Assembly (NCBI RefSeq): GCF_021389975.1
Contig: NZ_CP089981.1
Span: 5,171,501-5,235,500 of the forward strand
Length of the DNA: 64,000 bases
From: Fulvivirga ulvae
Lineage (GTDB): Bacteria > Bacteroidota > Bacteroidia > Cytophagales > Cyclobacteriaceae
Direction of reading: 5' to 3'
Shown piece after piece: positions 18,109 through 26,751 of this stretch. How positions within the stretch are numbered: the first letter of the stretch is position 1; the number at the start of each line of letters is the position of its first letter. The position numbers were made by a program, and so were the translations under genes. The notes under the pieces are model-generated. The model was not told the DNA's origin and ran no database searches. It was given only the letters and a program-made list of their open reading frames with translations.

Positions 18109-19124
18109 TTAGCAAAACACAACAAATCGGTTTGTTGCTTTCTTTAGGGTTAATTTTTCTTAGCCTAAAGGGGTATTGCCAACAGCAGGCTTTTACACAG
18201 TATTATTTAAACCTACCTTCGGTAAACCCCGGATATACCGGAATGGAGCCTTTCCTTGATGTCAAGAGTGCTTTTCGGCAAAGATGGAATGGTTTTGAAG
18301 ATAAAAATAACTCCATATACCTGAGCGGCTATGCTTCACTGGGGCGAACGTCTCCAACTGTTTTCAAAAACAATTCCCTGAGAATAAGCAATCCTGAAGC
18401 TTATGATAAAGTAGCTAATTCCAACTCTCTGAAACGGATGCACGGGGTAGGAGGTATGGTTACCTCTCAGACTGTTGGGCCTTTCAAGTCTATGTCCGCG
18501 AACCTTAATTATGCTTATCACTTGCCCTTATCTCGTAGTACAAGCTTATCAATGGGTACAAGGGTGAGGTATATAAACTATGATATTAACCTTAATGGCT
18601 ACACCTTCAGAGAAGAGAGCGACCCGTTTATTGATATGCTCAGAGATTCAAATGGAGGAAAGCAACAACAGTTTGTTGGGGATTTCGGAATGACTCTCTA
18701 CAGTGACAAATTTTATGTGGGATTTTCATCATCTAATTTAATTTCAGAATCCCTGGGAGAAGGAGAGTTGCTACAACTGGCCTCGGACATTTCGTATCAT
18801 GCGACCATTGGTGTACAACTTGACCTAAGTCCGGTAATTGATATTTATCCCGGGGCGCGGGTGAGTCATAGTGACCTTTATGGGGTTACCTGGGAGGCCA
18901 ATACCCGTGTAAGGTATGATGAAATGATCTATGTAGGGCTGACATATGAAAATGATGTAAAAGCTGCAGTACTTTTTGGTTTGACTTTTGAGAACAAGTA
19001 TAGTATTAACTATTCCTATGACTATTATCTTAACGATCTAAGAGAATTTACTACCGGTAATCATGAATTTACGCTGGGAATAGCCATTTTTAATAAATAT
19101 TCTACTCCTGCAAGGCTATGGTAA
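18105..19124 (+). CDS. PorP/SprF-family type IX secretion membrane protein
   Basis: A signal peptide (...LKGYCQ) and the family start QQQAFTQYYLNLPSVNPGYTG, followed by predicted beta strands of an outer-membrane barrel such as AFRQRWNGF, LSMGTRVRYINYD and a late YDYYLNDL...HEFTLGI segment. The length, 339 residues, is normal. PorP/SprF proteins are needed for secretion and surface display of particular CHU_C (type B) cargo; the 4-bp overlap with the CHU_C gene upstream suggests this one serves the two MBG adhesins. Outer membrane. Confidence 0.92.
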   Translation: MISKTQQIGLLLSLGLIFLSLKGYCQQQAFTQYYLNLPSVNPGYTGMEPFLDVKSAFRQRWNGFEDKNNSIYLSGYASLGRTSPTVFKNNSLRISNPEAYDKVANSNSLKRMHGVGGMVTSQTVGPFKSMSANLNYAYHLPLSRSTSLSMGTRVRYINYDINLNGYTFREESDPFIDMLRDSNGGKQQQFVGDFGMTLYSDKFYVGFSSSNLISESLGEGELLQLASDISYHATIGVQLDLSPVIDIYPGARVSHSDLYGVTWEANTRVRYDEMIYVGLTYENDVKAAVLFGLTFENKYSINYSYDYYLNDLREFTTGNHEFTLGIAIFNKYSTPARLW

Positions 19125-19156
19125 AGCCTGGGGTATAGGATTAATCAAAAGACTAA

Positions 19157-20452
19157 ATGCATAATCAGAGTATAATTTTAATATTCACTATTTTATTACT
19201 GGCAGGAATAGCTGTTACAGGTCAGGCCCAGGATCTGGAGTTTGCAGAGCCTGCTAAGCTTGGCAGTGCGATTAATTCTGACTCCGAGGAGGTAAACCCG
19301 ATCTTGTCACACGACGGCCTGAAACTTTATTTTGTAAGGGCACTGCACAATGGAAATACGGGAGGGAAGTATGCGGGTATGGATATATGGATGTCCGAAA
19401 GAAAAGATGGCAATGAATGGGGCGAGGCTACTAACAATATAGGCCTTTTGAATAATAAAGATAATAATGCAGTAATTGGAGTAAAGCATGATAACGAGGT
19501 GCTTTACCTTTTGAATACATACAATAATCACCGGGGCATAGCTTTTACCAAAAACTATAATGGTAAATGGACCACTCCTGAAGTTATTGACATCCCGGGT
19601 ATCAACCGGGACGACTTTGTAGGCTTTTATATGAGTCCGACATATGATGTTTTACTCATATCAATGAAGGGGGATAAATCCCAGGTAAATGAAGACCTTT
19701 ATGTAAGTTTAAAGAATATGGGGGGCTATTGGAGCAAACCTGTCAGCCTTGGTACCACCATTAATACATCGGGATTTGAAATATCGCCGTACTTATCTGA
19801 CGATAAAAAGAGACTGTATTTTGCCAGTAACGGACATGGAGGCTATGGGGATGCTGACATTTTTGTGTCAGAACGTTTATATGACAGCTGGACAGTGTGG
19901 AGCAAGCCCAGAAATCTGGGAAGCAAAATAAATAGCCCAGGATTTGATGCCTACCTTAGCATCGGCCCTGATTCCATTGTAATGTTTTCAAGTAACAGAG
20001 ACGGAACCCTGTCTGATATATACCAGACTAGGGTGGTTGGTGTTGAAAAAAATACCCAGGCGGCACTTAAGGAAAGTCTTATAGAGGAAGCCAGAAAAAT
20101 ATTAGCTGATCTGAGAAACGAGGGGTCTAAGCGGGAGCACTTTATAGCCTTTGATAAACAGTCTGCTGACATTCCTGAAAGCCAGAAGACAAAATTGTCT
20201 GATGTGGTAAAAGATTTGAATTATCAGCGCTACTCTCGGATAAATTTGCTCAGTTTTGCAGACGAAAATGAAAAAGTCGAGGTTAACAATAAAAGATTGG
20301 ATAAAATTGTAAATTATTTGAAGCTTTCTGGAATTAATGAGGATAAGATAAGTGTTACTAGTTCTGGGAAGTTGTATGGTGCTGAATCAGGTGGCACCGT
20401 TGACGAAAAACAGCAAGGTGTTTTAATTATAATCTCGAATCCACCAAACTAA
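19157..20452 (+). CDS. PD40 beta-propeller protein with degenerate OmpA-like C-terminus
   Basis: A signal peptide (ending VTGQAQ) and PD40-like propeller repeats (about residues 25-290; LSHDGLKLYFVR, LSDDKKRLYFASNGHGGYGDADIF), then a helical linker and a C-terminal region that resembles an OmpA domain in outline (FIAFDKQSADIP, INLLSFADENE, NKRLDKIVNYL). The usual TDxxG and NRRVE signatures are not intact, so peptidoglycan binding is doubtful. The propeller resembles that of the protein at 3625-5211. It follows the PorP/SprF gene by 32 bp and probably belongs to the same T9SS accessory module, in a PorE/SprE-like supporting role. Confidence 0.8.
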   Translation: MHNQSIILIFTILLLAGIAVTGQAQDLEFAEPAKLGSAINSDSEEVNPILSHDGLKLYFVRALHNGNTGGKYAGMDIWMSERKDGNEWGEATNNIGLLNNKDNNAVIGVKHDNEVLYLLNTYNNHRGIAFTKNYNGKWTTPEVIDIPGINRDDFVGFYMSPTYDVLLISMKGDKSQVNEDLYVSLKNMGGYWSKPVSLGTTINTSGFEISPYLSDDKKRLYFASNGHGGYGDADIFVSERLYDSWTVWSKPRNLGSKINSPGFDAYLSIGPDSIVMFSSNRDGTLSDIYQTRVVGVEKNTQAALKESLIEEARKILADLRNEGSKREHFIAFDKQSADIPESQKTKLSDVVKDLNYQRYSRINLLSFADENEKVEVNNKRLDKIVNYLKLSGINEDKISVTSSGKLYGAESGGTVDEKQQGVLIIISNPPN

Positions 20453-20466
20453 TTGCGGATAAAGAA

Positions 20467-22698
20467 ATGAACATTTATTATCTCATAAATTTAATAAAGA
20501 AGCGGTTGTGGCTTCTGATTATCATTCCGATAATAGGAGCCACTGTGGCCTTTATCGTCATGTCGAGCCTGCCCAAAAGTTATAGATCCAGTTCACAACT
20601 GGCAACAGGTTTCACAACAGACGAATCGGTGAAACTAACAGATGAGAAGTTTAACATGGGTAAAACCGCCCAGGATTTCAATAACCTCATTGAGCAAATA
20701 AACTCGGAGTTAGTTGTTACTCTTGTCTCATATAATCTCATTATTCATGACCTTACTTCGGAAACTCCATTTAGAACGGTGGATTATTCCGAAAATGAGG
20801 ATATTAAACGCCCTACCCCTGAGCAAAAGCAAGAATGGGTCAAGCTGTATAAGGAGAAACTAAAATCAATGCAATTGTTATCTGCCTTTGATCCTGTGGA
20901 GGTAAAATTGCTTGAACAGCTGAAGTTGTACAGATACAACTCATTCTGGTTAAAGGAAAGTGGGTTAAATATTCACCGTGTTAAAAATTCAGACTTCATC
21001 TCTATCGAATTTACCTCCGAAAACCCGTTGCTATCGGCTTATGTGGTAAATACTTTGAGTGATGAATTCATTCGTTACAACAGAAACCTGAAATCTTCTT
21101 TGTCGGATGAATCCGTTTCGCTGCTGGCTAAATTGGTCGAAGAGAAAAAAGCTGTCCTTGACGAACATACAGCCAGGCTAAATGACTTCAAAAGCAATAA
21201 CCAGGTGCTTAATCAGCAATTAGAAAGTGACCTGAAGATAAATCAGATCATGGAGTATGAAGTGAAGAAGCGGGAAGAAGAGGGTAGCATTAAGGCATTA
21301 AGGCTTTCCATTATCCAAACTAAAAATAAGCTGGACAGAGCAAGCAATAAAAATGGGAGAAACAATGCCAAGGTACTTCAGCTACGCGATAGGATTAATA
21401 AGCTCAATCAACTTTATATTGATGGAGGGTCACAAGACGCTGAGCTGGAGAGTACAATTACGCAGTTGAGAGAGGAAATGCAGGCGGAAATGACCAAGTT
21501 AGGTACAGAGGCTACCTTGCTTGATGAAGCCGCACTGCAGGAGGAACTGGACAGCTACGAATTGCAACTTGATATTGCGGAGTCAAACCTGGCAAGCATT
21601 AACAATACACTGGCGAGGCTCAGGTCTCAGATCTCATCTCACAACACCAAAGAGTCTACGCTTGAAGGCCTTACCAAGGAAGTTGAACTCGCAACCAAGG
21701 AGTATAACCAGGCACTGGATAAATATAACGAGTATAAAAATCGTTCGTTAGTTTTAGGGAGCTCTATAAGGATTGTAAAGGAAGGCCAGCCTGCTCTCGA
21801 ACCAGAGTCTTCACATACGCTGATCATCACCGCATTGGCAGGTTTTAGCAGCTTTGCTCTTTGTGTAGTCTTTATTGTTTTGATGGAGTTTGTTGACTTT
21901 AGGATTAAGACCAGTGATAATTTCCGGAAAGTAACCAAGCTTCAGCTGGCTGGAACAGTAAACAGAATCGCTACCAAAAACCTGAAACTAACAGATATAT
22001 TCAATGAAAACAGTCATCATCCGGACCTGGTCGTGTTTAAACAATTGCTCAGAAAAATCAGGTTTGAACTTGAAGGTTCAGGAGCACATTCGGTATTGGT
22101 GACCAGCACAAAAATGGGAGAGGGTAAGACCTTCTTTATCCTCTGCCTGGCTTACTCGCTGAGCCTTATTAAGAAAAAAATACTTATTATCGATACCAAC
22201 TTTAAAAATAACGGACTTACCAAGCAATTGCTGGTAAAGCCTAATTTTCATAAAATGCTGGAAGAAGGTGATAAGCGCAGAAAGAACTACCTGATCAATG
22301 CGCCGAATTTTGAAGAGGCTCCTATAGATGAAGAGCAAGAGGATCAGGATTTTACAAGGAAAATAATTTATCCTACCGGACATAGGAATATCGATATTAT
22401 TGGTAGCAACCCGTCAACAAACTCCCCGATGGAAATACTGGCAGGACGTGACTTTAAGAAAATGATCAAAACTTTTCAACAGAGCTACGATTATATCTTA
22501 ATGGAAGGAGCGGCCCTCAATGATTTCCCTGATACAAAAGAGCTTGTTGAGTATGTCGATGTTGTTTTACCTGTATTTTCGGCAGAGTCTACTATAAAAC
22601 AACAGGATAAAGAGTCCATCAGCTACCTGAAGTCATTGAACGGACGTTTGATGGGAGCGGTGCTCAATAAAGTGGAAAATGAAAATCTGAAAATTTAA
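20467..22698 (+). CDS. Wzz/Wzc-like polysaccharide co-polymerase with BY-kinase-like domain
   Basis: Domains in order: an N-terminal membrane helix with a Wzz region (about 1-230), a long coiled coil (about 225-430), a second membrane helix (about 455-475; TALAGFSSFALCVVFIVLM) and a cytoplasmic BY-kinase-like P-loop domain (about 515-743). Walker A is intact (TSTKMGEGKT). Walker A' reads ILIIDTNFKN, and the Walker B position reads YILMEGAAL instead of hhhDTPP. The C-terminus has no tyrosine cluster. It probably controls chain length and export of the polysaccharide from the inner membrane; kinase activity is uncertain. It begins 14 bp after the PD40 gene and is followed by a glycosyltransferase. 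Confidence 0.88.
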   Translation: MNIYYLINLIKKRLWLLIIIPIIGATVAFIVMSSLPKSYRSSSQLATGFTTDESVKLTDEKFNMGKTAQDFNNLIEQINSELVVTLVSYNLIIHDLTSETPFRTVDYSENEDIKRPTPEQKQEWVKLYKEKLKSMQLLSAFDPVEVKLLEQLKLYRYNSFWLKESGLNIHRVKNSDFISIEFTSENPLLSAYVVNTLSDEFIRYNRNLKSSLSDESVSLLAKLVEEKKAVLDEHTARLNDFKSNNQVLNQQLESDLKINQIMEYEVKKREEEGSIKALRLSIIQTKNKLDRASNKNGRNNAKVLQLRDRINKLNQLYIDGGSQDAELESTITQLREEMQAEMTKLGTEATLLDEAALQEELDSYELQLDIAESNLASINNTLARLRSQISSHNTKESTLEGLTKEVELATKEYNQALDKYNEYKNRSLVLGSSIRIVKEGQPALEPESSHTLIITALAGFSSFALCVVFIVLMEFVDFRIKTSDNFRKVTKLQLAGTVNRIATKNLKLTDIFNENSHHPDLVVFKQLLRKIRFELEGSGAHSVLVTSTKMGEGKTFFILCLAYSLSLIKKKILIIDTNFKNNGLTKQLLVKPNFHKMLEEGDKRRKNYLINAPNFEEAPIDEEQEDQDFTRKIIYPTGHRNIDIIGSNPSTNSPMEILAGRDFKKMIKTFQQSYDYILMEGAALNDFPDTKELVEYVDVVLPVFSAESTIKQQDKESISYLKSLNGRLMGAVLNKVENENLKI

Positions 22699-22713
22699 AA
22701 CAACTTCCACCGA

Positions 22714-23943
22714 ATGATTAAAGGTAGAGATATTGTTGTAATAGGCATACAACCGTGGGACATATCAATAGGTAGTAACTGCAAGAACCTGGCTGAAGAA
22801 TTTGCAAAAAACAACAGGGTGCTTTACGTCAATGAGCCACTCAACAGAATTACCAGCATACGCGACAAGCATACCGACGAAGTCAGGAAAAGGCAGGATA
22901 TCATTAAAGGAAAGCAGGAAGGGATGGTTCAGGTATCGGACAGCCTTTGGACACTCTATCCCAAGAGAATGATAGAAAGTATTAACTGGGTCCCTAAGTC
23001 TTCGCTCTATACCTTTTTAAATAAACGCAACAATAAGATATTCTACGAAGAGATAAGACAAGCTCTGGACGAATTATCTTTTGAAAACATCATCCTGTTT
23101 AATGACAGTCTCATGTTTTTAGGCTTCTATGCCACCGAGATGCTATTGCCTGACCTGTCCATTTATTACATCCGTGATAACCTGGTTTCGCAGGATTATT
23201 TTGCCAGGCATGGTCTGGAAATGGAGCCTGAGTTGGCCGGTAAGTATGATGCTGTAGTGGGTAACTCTGATTATCTGGTCAATTACCTTAAAAAACATAA
23301 TGAACATTCGTACATGGTTGGGCAGGGGTGCGATTTTTCATTGTTTGACAGGAATAAAATTACCCGTAAGCCTGAAGATATCAGGAGCATACCGGGACCT
23401 GTCATAGGTTATCTGGGTTTCCTTACCAGCATGCGGCTTGATATTGCATTAATGGAGCATTTGGCGGAAACGATGAAGGAGGGAAGCCTGGTGCTGGTGG
23501 GGCCTGAAGATGAGGATTTTAAACAGTCCCGCCTGCATGATATGGACAATGTTTATTTCCTGGGAAACAAGCAGTCGCACGAACTACCTGAATATATAGG
23601 AGCATTTGATGTTGCCATTAACCCTCAGGCTGTAAATGATCTTACAATCGGTAACTATCCCAGGAAAGTGGATGAATATCTGGCCATGGGGAAACCAGTA
23701 GTGGCAACATATACCGAAGCAATGATCTATTTTGAAAACCATGTTTATTTGAGCAAAAGTGCTGATGAATTTGTACTATTGGTCGAAAAGGCCATAGCTG
23801 AAAACAATGATAGTGTGGCTACCGAGAGAATAGCCTTTGCCAAATCGCATACCTGGGAAAATAATGCAGAAAATATTTACAGAGTAATGGAGCAAATATT
23901 AGATGAGAAAAATATAAACGCTTCCCCTGAATTAAAGCCATAG
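22714..23943 (+). CDS. Glycosyltransferase (GT-B, group 1-like)
   Basis: 409 residues. The N-terminal half has a Rossmann-like region (DIVVIGIQPWDISIGS, then FAKNNRVLYVNEP). The C-terminal half has the GT-B donor-binding layout: PVIGYLGFLTSMRLD, GSLVLVGPED, NVYFLGNKQSHELPEYIGAFDVAINP and PRKVDEYLAMGKPVVATYTEA. Such enzymes transfer a sugar from a nucleotide donor during repeat-unit assembly in the cytoplasm; the sugar is unknown. It lies 15 bp after the Wzc-like gene, so co-transcription is likely. It is convergent with the sulfotransferase gene at 23982 (38 bp, no clear terminator). Confidence 0.88.
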   Translation: MIKGRDIVVIGIQPWDISIGSNCKNLAEEFAKNNRVLYVNEPLNRITSIRDKHTDEVRKRQDIIKGKQEGMVQVSDSLWTLYPKRMIESINWVPKSSLYTFLNKRNNKIFYEEIRQALDELSFENIILFNDSLMFLGFYATEMLLPDLSIYYIRDNLVSQDYFARHGLEMEPELAGKYDAVVGNSDYLVNYLKKHNEHSYMVGQGCDFSLFDRNKITRKPEDIRSIPGPVIGYLGFLTSMRLDIALMEHLAETMKEGSLVLVGPEDEDFKQSRLHDMDNVYFLGNKQSHELPEYIGAFDVAINPQAVNDLTIGNYPRKVDEYLAMGKPVVATYTEAMIYFENHVYLSKSADEFVLLVEKAIAENNDSVATERIAFAKSHTWENNAENIYRVMEQILDEKNINASPELKP

Positions 23944-23981
23944 ATTACATTTTCATATTCACTGCTGCCAACATCAGGCTG

Positions 23982-24899
23982 CTATTTTAGCCAATGGCTC
24001 AGATCACGGCCAATAAGATCCTGCAGCTTAACTATATCTTCTGCGTAGATATCCCTGGTAATTTTTTTATGTAGATCAATGTCAAGCTTGGGTTGCTCTA
24101 AATTTCTGTTTTTGAGGTTGTTAACCATTTTTTGCAGCCAAATGTTATCCTTTACCTTATTATAAAGTGGCGCTGGAGTCATCTTTTTTACTGCTTTCTT
24201 AAAAATACTGTTGTGCCCAAGGGTCCGGTCATAAAATTTGTTTTTAATAAAGCCTGACTTATTGTATTTAACCGAATCGTTGATAGCCTCTAAAGGCCTG
24301 ACTCCGATAAATTCAAAAAGGTCCGTCATAAGGGCATTAGAGTCCTTTTTCAGGTCTTCATTTAAATAAACCCGTATGTTTTCTTTGGGGAATAGACTAT
24401 AATACCTTAAGAGATTTTCGTAGTAGAAACCTTCCCTGACCAAATCATTTCTTACCCACCAGATGGAATTGCGGTCCAGTACATCTTCAAAGTGCGGAGA
24501 GGGTAGTTCATTTTCACGGGCCAGGTGCAGATACCTTGAATACAGTCGCTCTGTTGGTTGCCTTAGTATTGCAATCAGTTTTACATTCGGTATATAATCT
24601 TTGATTGTCTCGGCCGTTCCTTTAATTACAAGATAAGTATTCGATGTTTCGCCAATTACCTGATTTGGTTGAGCAGCTTTGAATAATGTTAAATAATCTT
24701 CTATTTTTGTAATAGATGTATGATAATGTGCTAAAGCGTCCTTATCCAGTGTTGAAATATCAATTCTGTCATAGGAGAAAAAGTCCGGTTCTTTTACCGG
24801 GCTCATAAAAACATCAGGGTGCTGTTTTAAATAATTATCAAGCGAAGTTGTGCCGGATTTTCCGGCGCCAATGATTAAGAAGTCAGGTAACTTTTCCAC
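23982..24899 (-). CDS. Sulfotransferase (PAPS-dependent type)
   Basis: The PAPS 5'-phosphosulfate loop is visible near the N-terminus (DFLIIGAGKSGTTSLDNYL), followed by HPDVFMSPVKEPDFFSY and the 3'-phosphate-binding segment (LIAILRQPTERLYSRYLHL). 305 residues is normal for the heparan-sulfate-type family. It should transfer sulfate from PAPS to a hydroxyl group of a sugar in the cytoplasm before export. It is the only minus-strand gene in this run of the locus and is divergent from the glycosidase-like gene at 24988. No PAPS synthesis genes are in the window. Confidence 0.9.
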   Translation of the reverse strand: MEKLPDFLIIGAGKSGTTSLDNYLKQHPDVFMSPVKEPDFFSYDRIDISTLDKDALAHYHTSITKIEDYLTLFKAAQPNQVIGETSNTYLVIKGTAETIKDYIPNVKLIAILRQPTERLYSRYLHLARENELPSPHFEDVLDRNSIWWVRNDLVREGFYYENLLRYYSLFPKENIRVYLNEDLKKDSNALMTDLFEFIGVRPLEAINDSVKYNKSGFIKNKFYDRTLGHNSIFKKAVKKMTPAPLYNKVKDNIWLQKMVNNLKNRNLEQPKLDIDLHKKITRDIYAEDIVKLQDLIGRDLSHWLK

Positions 24900-24987
24900 T
24901 AATGATTGATTTTATTCAAAACTAGTTATTCTTACTGTTGTTATACTCATAATTAAACCAAATACTGAGTAACAAGTTTATAAGATA

Positions 24988-26667
24988 ATGAAATTCACAT
25001 ATATAGGTACATTTCTATTAGTTGGTTCAACAGTATTGCTGGGGCTTAATTTTGATAAAACATACCAGTCTGCAAAAAACGAGGAAATTATTCTAAACAA
25101 TAACACCTCGCTTCAGAAAAATACATTCGATACTTTTTTAGGCATCAACTCAGTCAGGGAGCAGGATGGTTCAAAGATCAAAGATCAATATCAGGTGGCT
25201 AAGTACCATCGGATATTTGGCATGGACAGTCATGTGTTTACCGGCGAAGAAATAGTTACCGAATGGAAAGGTAAAAGGTGCAGGGTCGACCGTAGTATTC
25301 CTCATGATGCATACCCAAATGACAAAATAGGGTTTAATCCGGCAAAGGGAGCAGGAGGCTTTGATTTTGACGCATTTCTTCAGACCATGAAAGAAAGTGG
25401 GCTGAAGTCCATACCGGTTCTTGCCAGAAACCTGTTATATACCAATGTACCGAAGGATAGTATGATCAATGTGTGGCAAATCCCGTGGGATGAGGGAGGA
25501 AATCCTGAAAACCCTATGGATTATAAAGCTTATGCATCCTTTTTGTACCAGTTTGCAGCCAGGTATGGTAAAAATAAGCTGATTAGTGAAGGAGGAACTA
25601 TAGATCCGAAGCTACTGAAGCTGGCATCCAATAATGAGATTAAAGCAGGTCTTGACCTGGTTTTTGCTATTGAACCGGGTAATGAAATGGATAAGGACTG
25701 GTTCAGCGACAGGGAAAGGGCCACCCCAAAAATTTTAGCTGCCTTTTTATCAGCTGCGATTGATGGTCATATGGGGCAAATGGGAGAAGGCCATGGGATA
25801 CTCAATGCTGACCCGTCCATGCAAATTGCATTTCCGAGCCCCATTGATATCAAATCTGATTACGTGCTCAACGTGTTAGAGGAACTAAAGATCCTTCGCG
25901 GGGATGCAGGGAAACATGGCAAACAGGTTATACCAGAGGATAACCTCATTTTGACCGCCCATGCATATCCATTTAAAAATGGTAGCCAAACAGGTGCTGA
26001 AACGAGTGATATTGTAGAAAATACGGAGATGATATCCAAATCAAAAGATTTTGTGGAAGCACTTAGGTCCAAATATTCATGTCCGATATACCTGACAGAA
26101 ACCGGTTATGACAAGGTGGTGGGAGATGTAAGCCCAATAGGTACCCCGACTACCAATGTCGATAGCATGGACTCTCACGAAATCAGTACTTTTGCCCAGG
26201 CTAAGCACATTACAAGGCTCTTAATGTCTATGTACGGTGCGGGTTATGATAAAACATTTCTTTTTACTTTAAAAGACCCTGTTGCCATTGAAGCGTGGGG
26301 GTTCCGCCAAAAGTTTAGCACTTCGGGGTTAATAAGAAAAAACGGGGACAAGGATCTGGCATGGCACGTAGTTAATTTTTTAGGCAATAAACTGGCCGGA
26401 TATAAACTTGAATATGCCTATTTCAAAGGTCCTTTAAGCGTAATGAAGTTAAACAATGGAGATAAAGTAGCATTTATGTATTGGATGGGTACCAATAATA
26501 ACAGTACCACCAAAGTGAACTTACCATTGAAAAAAAGTTATAGCTCCGTTTCAGAGTTTGCCCTTGAAAATTTTGACAATGGATTTAAGGCCAACTGCCT
26601 TGACGCAAAGAAAAATGTCAATATAGAAGTTACGGAGTTCCCCCGGCTCATCATTCTTGAGCCTTGA
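24988..26667 (+). CDS. Glycoside-hydrolase-like TIM-barrel protein, secreted or membrane-anchored
   Basis: An N-terminal hydrophobic segment (FTYIGTFLLVGSTVLLGL) acts as a signal or anchor. The rest resembles clan GH-A glycosidases: a likely acid/base Glu in AIEPGNEMD and a likely nucleophile Glu in YLTETGYD, with LTAHAYPF between them. The C-terminus (about 480-559) looks like a small beta-sandwich, as in GH39 and related families. I cannot name the family. Its place next to sulfotransferase, flippase and ligase genes suggests it trims or processes the exported polysaccharide, as polysaccharide-locus glycosidases do elsewhere. Confidence 0.7.
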   Translation: MKFTYIGTFLLVGSTVLLGLNFDKTYQSAKNEEIILNNNTSLQKNTFDTFLGINSVREQDGSKIKDQYQVAKYHRIFGMDSHVFTGEEIVTEWKGKRCRVDRSIPHDAYPNDKIGFNPAKGAGGFDFDAFLQTMKESGLKSIPVLARNLLYTNVPKDSMINVWQIPWDEGGNPENPMDYKAYASFLYQFAARYGKNKLISEGGTIDPKLLKLASNNEIKAGLDLVFAIEPGNEMDKDWFSDRERATPKILAAFLSAAIDGHMGQMGEGHGILNADPSMQIAFPSPIDIKSDYVLNVLEELKILRGDAGKHGKQVIPEDNLILTAHAYPFKNGSQTGAETSDIVENTEMISKSKDFVEALRSKYSCPIYLTETGYDKVVGDVSPIGTPTTNVDSMDSHEISTFAQAKHITRLLMSMYGAGYDKTFLFTLKDPVAIEAWGFRQKFSTSGLIRKNGDKDLAWHVVNFLGNKLAGYKLEYAYFKGPLSVMKLNNGDKVAFMYWMGTNNNSTTKVNLPLKKSYSSVSEFALENFDNGFKANCLDAKKNVNIEVTEFPRLIILEP

Positions 26668-26703
26668 TCCCTAATAATTTTGATATCGCTGGAATAAGTA
26701 AAT

Positions 26704-26719
26704 CAAAGCATTAGCTTTG
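26704..26719. promoter_or_regulatory. Short palindrome with TAnnTTTG box
   Basis: CAAAGC-ATTA-GCTTTG is a perfect 6-bp inverted repeat 33 bases before the sulfotransferase start. Its right arm gives TAGCTTTG, matching the -7 consensus. It may be a promoter overlapped by a small operator; no -33 element is at the expected spacing. Confidence 0.25.
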
Positions 26720-26751
26720 TAGTTTAAATTATAGTTATAAGACGTACAAAT

